Of a DNA stretch of 64,000 nt, positions 56,090 through 64,000 are shown piece by piece. The position numbers were made by a program, and so were the translations under genes. The notes beneath the pieces are model-generated. The model worked only from the letters and a program-made list of their open reading frames with translations, ran no database searches and was not told the origin of the DNA. Location: assembly GCA_937997955.1 (NCBI GenBank), contig CALLDR010000163.1, positions 15,924-79,923 of the forward strand. The letters run 5' to 3'. Source of the stretch: an uncultured Emergencia sp. Its GTDB lineage: Bacteria > Bacillota > Clostridia > Peptostreptococcales > Anaerovoracaceae. Within the stretch, counting starts at the first letter, position 1. Every line of letters starts with the position of its first letter.

Positions 56090-58597
56090 TTGAGCACATT
56101 GTTAGAAGATACAAGACTGGAACAACACGAAATATCCAAAGAGATGAAAAAGTCCTACATCGACTACTCCATGAGCGTCATCGTAGGCCGTGCCCTTCCT
56201 GACGTCAGAGACGGCATGAAACCGGTACACCGGAGAATCCTGTACGGCATGAGCCAGCTGGGCGTAACGCCGGACAAACCTCATAAGAAATCGGCCCGTA
56301 TCGTCGGTGAAGTTATGGGTAAATACCACCCTCACGGCGACAGCTCTATCTACGACGCCATGGTAAGGCTGGCCCAGGACTTCTCCACCAGATATATGCT
56401 GGTGGACGGCCACGGAAACTTCGGCTCTGTAGACGGAGACGGCGCCGCCGCCATGCGTTATACAGAGGCAAGAATGTCCCCTTTCTCCCTGCAGATGATC
56501 CGGGACATCGAAAAGGACACCGTAGACTTTATCCCCAACTTTGACGGAGAAGAAAAGGAGCCTGTGGTACTTCCCAGCCGTTACCCTAACCTTTTGGTCA
56601 ACGGTTCCAACGGTATCGCCGTCGGCATGGCCACTTCCATTCCTCCTCACAATCTGGGCGAGGTCATCGACGCCACGGTAAAGCTCATCGATGATGAGAA
56701 CGCCACGGTGGAGGACCTGATCAAAATCGTCAAGGGACCTGACTTCCCTACCGGCGCGCAGATTCTGGGAAAAGCGGGGGTCAGAGAAGCCTACCGGACA
56801 GGTATCGGCAAGGTCAAGGTCAGAGCCTGCTGTGAGATCGAAGAGACCACCAGAGGAAGATCTCAGATCATCGTAACCGAGATACCTTTCCAGGTCAACA
56901 AAGCCAGACTTATCGAAAAGATGGCGGAGCTGGTCAAGGAAAAGAAAGTTGAAGGCATTTCGGAAATCCGGGACGAATCCAGCCGGAACGGCATGCGCAT
57001 CGTCATCGAACTGAAGAGAGACGCCAACCCGCAGATCACGCTGAACAGGCTGTACAAGCACACCCAGCTGCAGGACAGCTATAGCATGATCATGATCGCC
57101 CTGGTGGACAAGCAGCCGAAGGTCCTCAGCCTCTACGAGATCCTGGACGAATATCTGAAGTTCCAGAAGGAGGTTCTGACCAGAAGAACCCAGTTCGATC
57201 TGAAGAAGGCGGAAGCGAGAGCCCATATCTTAGAGGGCTTGCGCATTGCGTTAGATAATATCGACGAGATCATCAAGATCATCAGAAGCTCCTATAACGA
57301 CGCCAAGGAAAGGCTGATGGAGCGGTTCGGACTCTCCGAAATCCAGGCGCAGGCCATTCTCGACATGAGACTGGCCAGACTGCAGGGTTTGGAAAGAGAG
57401 AAGATCGACAAGGAATACGCGGAGCTGATGGAAAAGATCGCTTACTATCACTCCCTGTTGGCGGACGAAAAGCTTTTGATGGGCGTGATCAAAGACGAGC
57501 TTCTTGAGATCAAAGAGAAATACGGAGATAAGAGAAGAACGAAAATGGTCGCTGACGTAGATGAATTCGACGACGAAGACCTGGTAGCGGAAGAAAATGT
57601 AGCTGTTACCCTGACCCATCTGGGATACATCAAGAGAGTGCCGGCGAACACCTACAAGGCTCAGAGAAGAGGCGGCAAAGGCATCACGGGCATTACCACC
57701 AGAGAAAACGACTTTGTCAAGGACCTGATCATGACGTCCACCCACGACTATCTGATGTTCTTCACCAATACGGGAAAAGCGCATAAGATCAAGGCCTACG
57801 AGATTCCAGAGGCCACCAGGACAGCTAAGGGAACGCCTGCGGTCAACTTCCTGAGCCTGATGCAGAGAGAGCGCATCACCGCGGTGATCCCTGTGAAGGA
57901 ATTCTCTGATGACAAGTATCTCATCGCTGTGACCAAGCACGGCACTATTAAAAAGACGCCGCTTTCTCAGTTCAATACCCAGAGAAAGACCGGTCTCATC
58001 GCCATCAACCTGAAAGATGACGACCAGCTGATCGGCATCAAGCAGACCACGGGCAGCAACAACGTCATCATCGTGACCAAGCACGGCAAGTGCATCTGCT
58101 TCAGCGAAGAAGACGTGAGAAGCATGGGCAGAATCGCCGGAGGCGTCCGGGCTATCAAGCTGGAAAAGGACGACGAAGTGGTCGCCATGGAGCTGGTGGA
58201 ACCGGGCCAGGAGCTGCTGGTAGTGACGGAAAACGGCTACGGCAAGAGAACGCCGGTGAAGGACTACAAGATCCAGGTGAGAGGCGGCAAGGGACTTCTG
58301 ACCTACGACAAGGCCAAGTTCAAGAAGACCGGCGCCCTGATCGGAGCCATGGTAGTGGACGAAGATGACGAGGTGCTGATGATCAATTCAGAGGGCATCA
58401 TCATCAGAATCAGAGCAGGCGAGGTTTCCAAGCTGGGCAGAGCGACCCAGGGCGTCAAGATCATGAAAGTGGACGACGATACCAAGATCGTAGCCATGGC
58501 CAAGGTGATCAAAGACGAGGACGATGAAGAACCGGAACCAGCGAAAAAGAAAAAGACAACTAAAAAAGAGGAAAATAACGAACAGTTGACCCTTTAA
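56090..58597 (+). CDS. gyrA: DNA gyrase subunit A
   Basis: The cleavage-rejoining subunit, 835 residues. The catalytic tyrosine region reads AAAMRYTEARMSP; the quinolone-determining segment KYHPHGDSSIYDAMVRLAQ carries wild-type-like Ser at the resistance position. The GyrA box QRRGGKG and beta-propeller repeats complete it, with an acidic then lysine-rich tail. The start codon is TTG at 56090, with AAGGAGG 7-8 nt upstream. Confidence 0.98.
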   Translation: MSTLLEDTRLEQHEISKEMKKSYIDYSMSVIVGRALPDVRDGMKPVHRRILYGMSQLGVTPDKPHKKSARIVGEVMGKYHPHGDSSIYDAMVRLAQDFSTRYMLVDGHGNFGSVDGDGAAAMRYTEARMSPFSLQMIRDIEKDTVDFIPNFDGEEKEPVVLPSRYPNLLVNGSNGIAVGMATSIPPHNLGEVIDATVKLIDDENATVEDLIKIVKGPDFPTGAQILGKAGVREAYRTGIGKVKVRACCEIEETTRGRSQIIVTEIPFQVNKARLIEKMAELVKEKKVEGISEIRDESSRNGMRIVIELKRDANPQITLNRLYKHTQLQDSYSMIMIALVDKQPKVLSLYEILDEYLKFQKEVLTRRTQFDLKKAEARAHILEGLRIALDNIDEIIKIIRSSYNDAKERLMERFGLSEIQAQAILDMRLARLQGLEREKIDKEYAELMEKIAYYHSLLADEKLLMGVIKDELLEIKEKYGDKRRTKMVADVDEFDDEDLVAEENVAVTLTHLGYIKRVPANTYKAQRRGGKGITGITTRENDFVKDLIMTSTHDYLMFFTNTGKAHKIKAYEIPEATRTAKGTPAVNFLSLMQRERITAVIPVKEFSDDKYLIAVTKHGTIKKTPLSQFNTQRKTGLIAINLKDDDQLIGIKQTTGSNNVIIVTKHGKCICFSEEDVRSMGRIAGGVRAIKLEKDDEVVAMELVEPGQELLVVTENGYGKRTPVKDYKIQVRGGKGLLTYDKAKFKKTGALIGAMVVDEDDEVLMINSEGIIIRIRAGEVSKLGRATQGVKIMKVDDDTKIVAMAKVIKDEDDEEPEPAKKKKTTKKEENNEQLTL

Positions 58598-58623
58598 AAA
58601 AAACGCCAGTTGTTATATACTAG

Positions 58624-58680
58624 ACCTGTACGGATATCTCCATGGATAGTTCTGTGGAGATTCCCGTGCAGGTTTTTTTT
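58624..58680 (+). terminator. Terminator after gyrA
   Basis: An interrupted hairpin, ACCTGTACGG..ATCTCCA with TGGAGAT..CCCGTGCAGGT, followed by eight T residues. It separates gyrBA from rsbW-sigB. Confidence 0.88.
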
Positions 58681-58710
58681 CATTGTTTTATAATAAGGGA
58701 GTGACAATAT

Positions 58711-59109
58711 ATGGATAAGTTACAGTTTATCGTACCGGGAAAACCGGAATATCTGACCATGGTGCGCCTTGCCATCGGCTCTATCGCCACTACAGCCGGC
58801 TTTGATCTGGACGCCTGCGAGGATATCAAGACAGCGGTCTCTGAAGCCTGCAAGAACGTGTCCTGCCACGGTTTTGACGGATTTTCCGATCAATATGAGA
58901 TGATGTGCAGCGTGGAAAAGGGAAGGATTGAGATCGTAGTTAAGGACGCCTGCAGCGAGCATACTCTGCAGAAGCTGGCGAAGCCCTGCCAGAATTGTCC
59001 GAAGGAAGGAGACCTGGGGATCTTCGTCATACAGTCCCTGATGAACGAGGTCGTATTTGGTAAAGAAGAAGACGGACGCAAGTCCATTAAAATGGTGAAA
59101 GTTTTATGA
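58711..59109 (+). CDS. rsbW: Anti-sigma factor, RsbW/SpoIIAB-type kinase
   Basis: A 132-residue GHKL protein that binds and inhibits a cognate sigma factor and can phosphorylate an antagonist. The N-box region is DIKTAVSEACKNVSCHGF (Glu and Asn present) and the G-box region is GDLGIFVIQSLMNEV. The stop overlaps the sigma-factor start by 4 bp, so the partner is the adjacent sigma factor. No anti-anti-sigma gene (rsbV type) is adjacent, and the gene is preceded by the gyrA terminator. Confidence 0.88.
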   Translation: MDKLQFIVPGKPEYLTMVRLAIGSIATTAGFDLDACEDIKTAVSEACKNVSCHGFDGFSDQYEMMCSVEKGRIEIVVKDACSEHTLQKLAKPCQNCPKEGDLGIFVIQSLMNEVVFGKEEDGRKSIKMVKVL

Positions 59110-59843
59110 TGGAACAGGATTTGTTTATCGAATACAAGAAAAATCCCAGCATAGAGCTGCGTAATGAGATCGTGGAAAAACACCTGTATATGGTGGACAT
59201 TCTCATACGCAAATATCTGGGAAAGGGTGTGGAATACGACGATCTCTACCAGGTTGGCGCTTTGGCGCTGGTATCTGCCGTGGAGCGGTTTGATCCGGAC
59301 AAGGGCTTTGAGTTCAGCTCCTTTGCCACGCCTACGATTCTGGGCGAGATCAAAAAATACTTCCGCGACAAGCAGTGGAGCCTGAAGGTTCCCCGCCGCC
59401 TGAAGGAGATCGCCGCCAAGGTCCAGGAGACCAAGGATCACCTGTACGCGGAGCAGCACAGGAAGCCTACGGTGGAAGAGATCGCTTCGGTGACGGGATA
59501 CACCCAGGAGCAGATTGTGGAGGCCATGGAAAGCTCTCAGGCTTACGGTACTTATTCCCTGGATAAGACCTTTGACGAGATGGGGGAAGACGGGGAAAAC
59601 CCATTCCTTGAGAAATATACCGGCTTTGATGAAAAGGGCTACGAAAGGATCGAAACCTCTGAGATCATACAGAAGGTCATGGAAGGCTTCAGTGACCAGT
59701 ACCGGTATATTTTCAAAGAGCGGTTCATTTACAACCGTTCACAGGCGGAAATCGCCAAAACCCTGGGGGTATCCCAGATGACGATCTCCCGCGCGGAGCG
59801 GAACATCGTCAATCAGTTTCGTGAGGAGTTTCATCGGCAATAG
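59106..59843 (+). CDS. sigB: SigB/SigF/SigG-type RNA polymerase sigma factor
   Basis: A 245-residue group-3 sigma factor. Region 2 has DILIRKYLGKGVEYDDLYQVGALALVSAVERFD and FSSFATPTILGEIKKYFRDK; region 3 has EEIASVTGYTQEQIVEA; region 4 ends RSQAEIAKTLGVSQMTISRAERNI. The rsbW-sigB pairing outside a spoIIA operon points to a general stress or envelope sigma factor rather than SigF, but a sporulation role cannot be excluded. The last 35 bp overlap the convergent histidine kinase gene. No own promoter is visible between the genes. Confidence 0.9.
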   Translation: MMEQDLFIEYKKNPSIELRNEIVEKHLYMVDILIRKYLGKGVEYDDLYQVGALALVSAVERFDPDKGFEFSSFATPTILGEIKKYFRDKQWSLKVPRRLKEIAAKVQETKDHLYAEQHRKPTVEEIASVTGYTQEQIVEAMESSQAYGTYSLDKTFDEMGEDGENPFLEKYTGFDEKGYERIETSEIIQKVMEGFSDQYRYIFKERFIYNRSQAEIAKTLGVSQMTISRAERNIVNQFREEFHRQ

Positions 59844-61215
59844 GCAGAAGAGGCAGAACTATGGTGAATCGACTGCCGGTGCCAAAGGCGCTTTCTGCCC
59901 GTACCTGGCCGTGATGAGCCTCTGCGATCCATTTGACCATGGAAAGACCCAGGCCGAAGCTGTTGTCTTCTCCGCTTCTGGCTTTGTCAACTTTATAAAA
60001 TCTCTGGAAGATATGTTCCAATTCTTCCTCTTTGATGCCTATGCCGTTGTCCTCGACTGTGACGACGGCTTTTTTCTTTGTCCTGGACAGCTGCAGGCGG
60101 ACCCATCTCTCCTCTTCGCCTTTCTCCTTGCTGTATTTGACGGCGTTGGTCAGCAGGTTCAGAATCATGCGCATGATCAGCGTTTCGTCTCCGCAGATAT
60201 CCACATCTTGATCGATCTGGGTCTGCAGGACGATGCCCTTCTCCTCCGCCAGCAGAGAGATTTCTTCGGAAATGCTTTCGCAGAGCAGGGTCAGGCTGAA
60301 CTCTTCTTTTTCAATGGTCCTCTCCTTGTCGATGGTCCTGGACAGCTGCAGCAGCTGCTGGATCAGAGACATGGTCCTGCGGCACTGGCCGTGGATGGTC
60401 TGCAGGGACGCCTGATATTCCTCCGGCGGCCTCTGCTTCTGCAGGGTGTATTCACACTCCGCCATGATGACGGCCACCGGCGTCTTCAGCTCGTGGGACA
60501 CGTCGGAGGAAAAATCCTTTTCTGCCTGAAAGGCGTCTTCCAGACGGCCGATCATCTGATTCAAGGTCTCCGTCAGGTCATACAGCTCGTCCTTTGTCTC
60601 CCCCTGAGGAAGCCTTTTGGAAAGGTCGTGGCCGTTGTTGATGGAATTGGCGGTTTCCGTGATCTGGGAGATCGGAGCGAAGGCCTGCTTGGTAATGTGC
60701 CGGCCGGCCAGGATTGCGATCAGCAAAATGGCCGGAAGGGCGACGAGCATGATCAGCAGGATAGCGTTCAGGGTGTTTACAGAGTTATCCAGAGGATAGA
60801 TGCCTCTGACCCAGATGCCCTGGCCGTTTTCATAGGTGTTATAGAGATCGTAGACGATCCAGGTGTCCTCCTCTCCTTCTATATTCTCAAAGCTTCCCGC
60901 TTCCAGAGGAAGGTAGGAGGGAAAATCCTTTGGGACCCTGCCCTTGATCAGTTTTCCGGATTCGCTGTAGACCAGAAGGGTGACGCCCTTCCGGTAAGAG
61001 TCAAAGTCGCTGTCGATCTCGATGAAATCGTCCCCTGCCGTAATGTCGTCAAAGGAATTCTGTACGGCCTTCATGACTGTGTCCTGAGATACTACGTCCA
61101 TCTGGCGAAGGGCCGCGAAGTAGAATACGATGAACAGAGCCGCGGCGATGGCGATCAGCACGGCGGAATAATACAGGGTCACTCTTTTTTTGATGGAAGC
61201 GTTTTTCATCTTCAT
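59809..61215 (-). CDS. Sensor histidine kinase
   Basis: A 468-residue membrane kinase. TM1 is at about residues 13-33 (LYYSAVLIAIAAALFIVFYF). An extracellular sensor of about 120 residues follows, then TM2 (LLIMLVALPAILLIAILAG), HAMP, HisKA with FSSDVSHELKTPVAVI, and HATPase with NAVKYSKEK and GLGLSMVKWIAEAHHG. Its start overlaps the response regulator stop by 4 bp. It is transcribed toward the origin, opposite to most genes on this side, and its 3' end overlaps sigB. Confidence 0.93.
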   Translation of the reverse strand: MKMKNASIKKRVTLYYSAVLIAIAAALFIVFYFAALRQMDVVSQDTVMKAVQNSFDDITAGDDFIEIDSDFDSYRKGVTLLVYSESGKLIKGRVPKDFPSYLPLEAGSFENIEGEEDTWIVYDLYNTYENGQGIWVRGIYPLDNSVNTLNAILLIMLVALPAILLIAILAGRHITKQAFAPISQITETANSINNGHDLSKRLPQGETKDELYDLTETLNQMIGRLEDAFQAEKDFSSDVSHELKTPVAVIMAECEYTLQKQRPPEEYQASLQTIHGQCRRTMSLIQQLLQLSRTIDKERTIEKEEFSLTLLCESISEEISLLAEEKGIVLQTQIDQDVDICGDETLIMRMILNLLTNAVKYSKEKGEEERWVRLQLSRTKKKAVVTVEDNGIGIKEEELEHIFQRFYKVDKARSGEDNSFGLGLSMVKWIAEAHHGQVRAESAFGTGSRFTIVLPLLPIADETPHETD

Positions 61216-61898
61216 GACGGGTCTTCCTCATCTTTGATCACGTAGCCTATGCCGCGGACCGTCTGTATGACTTTCTTATCACCGCTGGCGTCGATCTTCT
61301 TGCGTAGGGTCCTTATATATACGTCTATGATGTTGCTGCTGCCCTCATAGTCGTAGTTCCAGATATGGTGCATGATCTTTTCCCGGGACAGGACGATGCC
61401 CTTGTTGTGGAGCAGGTATTCCAGAATGGAAAACTCCTTGGCGGTCAGCGGTATCTCCCTGCCGTCGCGGAAGGCGGTCTTCTTGTCGGTGTCCAGGGAC
61501 AAAGGGCCGGCGGTCAGTACGTTGTCTATGCGCTCTACGCCGCTGCGCCGGATCATGACCCGTATGCGGGCGGAGAGCTCCTCCAGGCTGAAGGGCTTTG
61601 TCAGATAGTCGTCAGCGCCGCTGTCCAGCCCTTTGACCTTGTCCTCGATGGAGGATTTGGCGGTGAGCAGCAGAACCGGCGTCTTCAGCTTCCTGTTCCT
61701 CAGGGTCTTCAGCACTGTGATGCCGTCTACGCCGGGCAGCATGATATCCAAAACGATGGCGTCATACTCCGTGCCTTCGATATAGGCGAGGGCGTCGCTT
61801 CCGTCATAACAGGCGTCTACGGCGTATCCCTCGTCCTTCAGATGCTTGGCTATGGTCTGGCAGATATTCTTTTTATCTTCTACGATGAGCAATTTCAT
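61212..61898 (-). CDS. OmpR/PhoB-family response regulator
   Basis: A 228-residue regulator. The receiver domain has the phospho-acceptor in DAIVLDIMLPGVDG and the signal residues in LLTAKSS and DYLTKPFSLEEL. The C-terminal winged helix has LTAKEFSILEYLLHNKG and NIIDVYIRTLRKKID. The ATG at 61898 has AAGGGGG 9 nt upstream. It is divergent from the PepSY protein gene, with which it shares a 168-bp promoter region that carries three TTTTCAT direct repeats. Confidence 0.94.
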   Translation of the reverse strand: MKLLIVEDKKNICQTIAKHLKDEGYAVDACYDGSDALAYIEGTEYDAIVLDIMLPGVDGITVLKTLRNRKLKTPVLLLTAKSSIEDKVKGLDSGADDYLTKPFSLEELSARIRVMIRRSGVERIDNVLTAGPLSLDTDKKTAFRDGREIPLTAKEFSILEYLLHNKGIVLSREKIMHHIWNYDYEGSSNIIDVYIRTLRKKIDASGDKKVIQTVRGIGYVIKDEEDPS

Positions 61899-61973
61899 GA
61901 AACAGCCCCCTTGTTCTTTCGTTAGTTTTCCTTTACTTTCATGATAGCTCAAAAAAAACAAATTTCAAAGGGT

Positions 61974-62000
61974 TTTTCATTTTATTTTCATATTTTTCAT
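61974..62000. promoter_or_regulatory. Three direct repeats TTTTCAT, possible response-regulator operator
   Basis: TTTTCAT at 61974-61980, 61985-61991 and 61994-62000, spaced 11 and 9 bp. OmpR-family regulators bind direct repeats about one helical turn apart. The site is midway between the divergent response regulator and PepSY genes. The surrounding DNA is very AT-rich, so chance is possible. Confidence 0.45.
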
Positions 62001-62066
62001 TTATTCTTTAGCTACAAAGAAGAGAGAATATAAAATAAATTGTATTAATGTACAGGAGGATAAGCA

Positions 62067-63227
62067 ATGAATAAATATTTAACGAAGAAAAACGGCATCA
62101 TCGCCGCGGTGGCTGTGGTCATCGTCATAGCCGCCATCGTCTTCTCCACCAGCTTTTCTCAGGCCCTGACCTTAGATGAAGCCAAGGAGATCGCCAGCAA
62201 ATACGTTCCTTCCACGGCCAGGTTTGTGACCAGTGAAGAGGAAGAGAACAAATACGAAGTCATGTTCCACGACGATGAAGCCGGCGAAGGCTTCGAGGTG
62301 GAAGTCCATAAGGATACGAAAAAAGTTAAGAAAGTGGAAACTCAGTTGGACAACGATATCGGAAGCGAGACGGTAACCCTGACGGAAAGCGAAGTAAAGG
62401 AGATCGTCGAAAACAAGTTCAATGGCGTGAGCAGCGTAACCGTATCCCTGAAAAAGGACAACGGACTCTACGTATATGAAGCGGATTTTAAATCCAACGA
62501 GTTTTACGGGGACGCGGATATCCATCCGGAAACAGGGGCGATTCTGGAAAGCACTGTGAAATACGGCACCGCTGTAACCATTCCGACCGAGGATCAGGAA
62601 AGCGGAACTTCTTCGTCTTCGGAGGGCGGCAAGTTCCTGTCCTATGAGGAAGTGGAGCAGCTGGTCATCGAAAAAGCAGGCGGCGGATTTGTCAAGGATA
62701 TCGATCTGGAAAAGGAAAGAGGCAAATACGTCTATGAGGTAGAGCTGATCAAGGACAACGTGGAGTACGACTACATCGTCGACGCTGAAACAGGCGAAGT
62801 GACTCTGGAAAACGAACATGCCAGCTACTTTGACTACGATGGGGATTATAAGTCCGGCACCAGCGGAGAAGGCAGCGGAAATGGCTCTTCAAATTCCAAT
62901 TCCAACAGCTCCTCAAACTCTGGCAAGGACGGCAGCTCCAGCAGCACCGGCGGTTCCTCCAGCTCCAACGGTTCTTCCAATTCTAACTCCAATGGCTATG
63001 GAGATTCCAGCAGCGACAGGATCTCTCAGGAGAAGGCGGAATCCATCGTTCTTGCCAAGATCCCGGGAGCAACCATCATCAAGCTTAAGCTGGAGAAGGA
63101 CGACGGACGCTACGTCTACGAGGGCGAAGCCATTCTGGGCGATTACGAGTACGAGTTCGAGATCGACGCCAATTCCGGCGTGATCATCGACTGGGAAAAG
63201 GAATGGTACGACGAGTGGGACGACTGA
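62067..63227 (+). CDS. Exported or membrane-anchored protein with four PepSY domains
   Basis: A 386-residue protein. An N-terminal hydrophobic segment (about 11-31, GIIAAVAVVIVIAAIVFS) acts as signal or anchor. PepSY-like repeats (helix, then YEVxF and a VDAETGxV-type hairpin) start near residues 34, 105, 190 and 318. A serine/asparagine/glycine linker (about 262-315) precedes the last one. PepSY domains are thought to inhibit peptidases or to act in the envelope. The ATG at 62067 has AGGAGG. Divergent gene order suggests control by the adjacent two-component system. Confidence 0.88.
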   Translation: MNKYLTKKNGIIAAVAVVIVIAAIVFSTSFSQALTLDEAKEIASKYVPSTARFVTSEEEENKYEVMFHDDEAGEGFEVEVHKDTKKVKKVETQLDNDIGSETVTLTESEVKEIVENKFNGVSSVTVSLKKDNGLYVYEADFKSNEFYGDADIHPETGAILESTVKYGTAVTIPTEDQESGTSSSSEGGKFLSYEEVEQLVIEKAGGGFVKDIDLEKERGKYVYEVELIKDNVEYDYIVDAETGEVTLENEHASYFDYDGDYKSGTSGEGSGNGSSNSNSNSSSNSGKDGSSSSTGGSSSSNGSSNSNSNGYGDSSSDRISQEKAESIVLAKIPGATIIKLKLEKDDGRYVYEGEAILGDYEYEFEIDANSGVIIDWEKEWYDEWDD

Positions 63228-63268
63228 TAGAATAGAGCAGAATACGATGCAGCAGAATGTGATGCAGT

Positions 63269-63304
63269 GAAAAAGCTCCGGTTTTCAGGCCGGAGCTTTT
63301 TCCA
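63269..63304. terminator. Bidirectional terminator after the PepSY gene
   Basis: AAAAAGCTCCGG and CCGGAGCTTTTT form an exact 12-bp stem around an 8-nt loop, with A and T runs on both sides. It serves the PepSY gene and the convergent membrane-protein gene. Confidence 0.93.
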
Positions 63305-63348
63305 CATGTTACACTACACAAACTGCTTGAAAGTCCCTCGACTTTCCA

Positions 63349-63888
63349 CTAACTTTCTTCTGCCAGCAAAGGCTGCCCTATCTCTGCTTCCCTTTCAACG
63401 ATGATCAGATTCTGCATATCCACGTACACGTACATCAGAATGAACATGTAGACCATGCCGGCCATGCCCTTTGTGAAAAGGTCATAGTTGAAATGCAGGA
63501 TCGGATTGAGAAAGGCGACGGCGGCAACACCCAGATGCATGATACACAGCAGGGAAAAGCTGTAGAACTTCTCGCCTGTATAGGCTCTGCATCCGATGAA
63601 CAGCGACAGGAACACCAGGCAGGTCAGCAAGATCCTGCCGAAGAACATCAGGCTGTCCATGGCCCCGCCATAGGCAGGTATGAAGTACAGGATGGCGCCC
63701 GCTCCTGAACAGGCCGCCGTAAGGGCCGTCAGAATCAGTCCGGCAGGAAAGCAGCAGTCGCTGCCTCTTAGCTTCACGATCTGGACTGAGATGATCACTG
63801 CTCCCATCAGGGGCAGGATGAACTGGGCAAGTCCACCTATATTCATACATAGCAACACAACACCGACAAACACTTTTAACACATACAC
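63349..63888 (-). CDS. Integral membrane protein of unknown function
   Basis: A 179-residue protein with about five or six hydrophobic helices: near residues 3-36, 47-72, 79-99, 108-128 and 140-158. There are no charged motifs that point to a known family. It ends in a short polar tail (REAEIGQPLLAEES). The start codon is GTG at 63888, preceded by GGGGGAC about 7 nt upstream; no in-frame ATG fits. It converges on the PepSY gene across a shared terminator. The remaining 112 bp to the window end show no gene. Confidence 0.65.
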   Translation of the reverse strand: MYVLKVFVGVVLLCMNIGGLAQFILPLMGAVIISVQIVKLRGSDCCFPAGLILTALTAACSGAGAILYFIPAYGGAMDSLMFFGRILLTCLVFLSLFIGCRAYTGEKFYSFSLLCIMHLGVAAVAFLNPILHFNYDLFTKGMAGMVYMFILMYVYVDMQNLIIVEREAEIGQPLLAEES

Positions 63889-64000
63889 ATCTCTTGTCCC
63901 CCTTTGCAGTTTTACTTTACCTCATGGAAAAAGAAAAGTAAATAGGTCTGGGGCCAAAGCGGACTAAAGTACGACCGATTTCGGAAGAAAGTATTAGAAC

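Overview
The window is about 64 kb of chromosome from a spore-forming, strictly anaerobic member of the Clostridia (low-GC Gram-positive lineage, but with moderately GC-rich coding DNA). The reasons are spore genes (spmA, spmB, yabP, yabQ), an oxygen-sensitive [FeFe] hydrogenase, an LTA-synthase-type enzyme, the Firmicutes gene order around dnaA, and strong AGGAGG ribosome sites. A family such as Anaerovoracaceae would fit, but the sequence alone does not prove it.

Replication origin: oriC lies at about 49.9-51.7 kb on both sides of dnaA. It has DnaA boxes upstream, and two exact boxes plus a DnaA-trio tract between dnaA and dnaN. Genes run outward from it. On the minus strand to the left are rpmH-rnpA-yidD-yidC-jag, mnmE-mnmG-rsmG-noc, parA-parB, sprT-like, gdpP-rplI-dnaB, and a DnaD/M23/yabPQ/divIC/rnmV/rsmA/ltaS run. 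On the plus strand to the right are dnaN-recF-gyrB-gyrA and rsbW-sigB. A two-component system facing the origin and a four-PepSY exported protein end the right side. A perfect parS site overlaps the end of noc.

Left half: a DeoR-type regulator with gap; dapF and lysA; then a cluster (about 5.4-15.8 kb) of enzymes acting on peptides, several of them D-amino-acid-containing: S66 LD-carboxypeptidase, VanX-type dipeptidase, M19 dipeptidase, M20 amidohydrolase, alanine racemase and M55 D-aminopeptidase. A sigma-54 activator is encoded in the same cluster. Three -24/-12 (sigma-54) promoters can be read directly: one before spmA-spmB-S66 and a back-to-back pair between the M19 and M20 genes. I infer a sigma-54-controlled pathway that takes up and breaks down cell-wall-type or D-amino-acid peptides, with SpmA/SpmB as possible transport partners.

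Further right are an XRE regulator, 5-formyl-THF cyclo-ligase, a gene-less kilobase with a repeat array, the hydrogenase, a TetR-controlled RND exporter with a long coiled-coil insert, a class V PLP enzyme, a CmpB-type membrane protein, a YdcF/SanA protein and aroB.

Most unusual non-coding structure: two arrays (2309-2606 and 17729-18061) whose units are two conserved blocks of 6-8 bp framing a variable core of 20 (once 21) bp, repeated about every 60-63 bp. I cannot assign either to a known element. Other notable points are a low-GC mosaic block inside mnmG, a two-frame acidic/basic overlap between divIC and rnmV, and a duplicated 54-bp element that forms the 3' end of yabQ.
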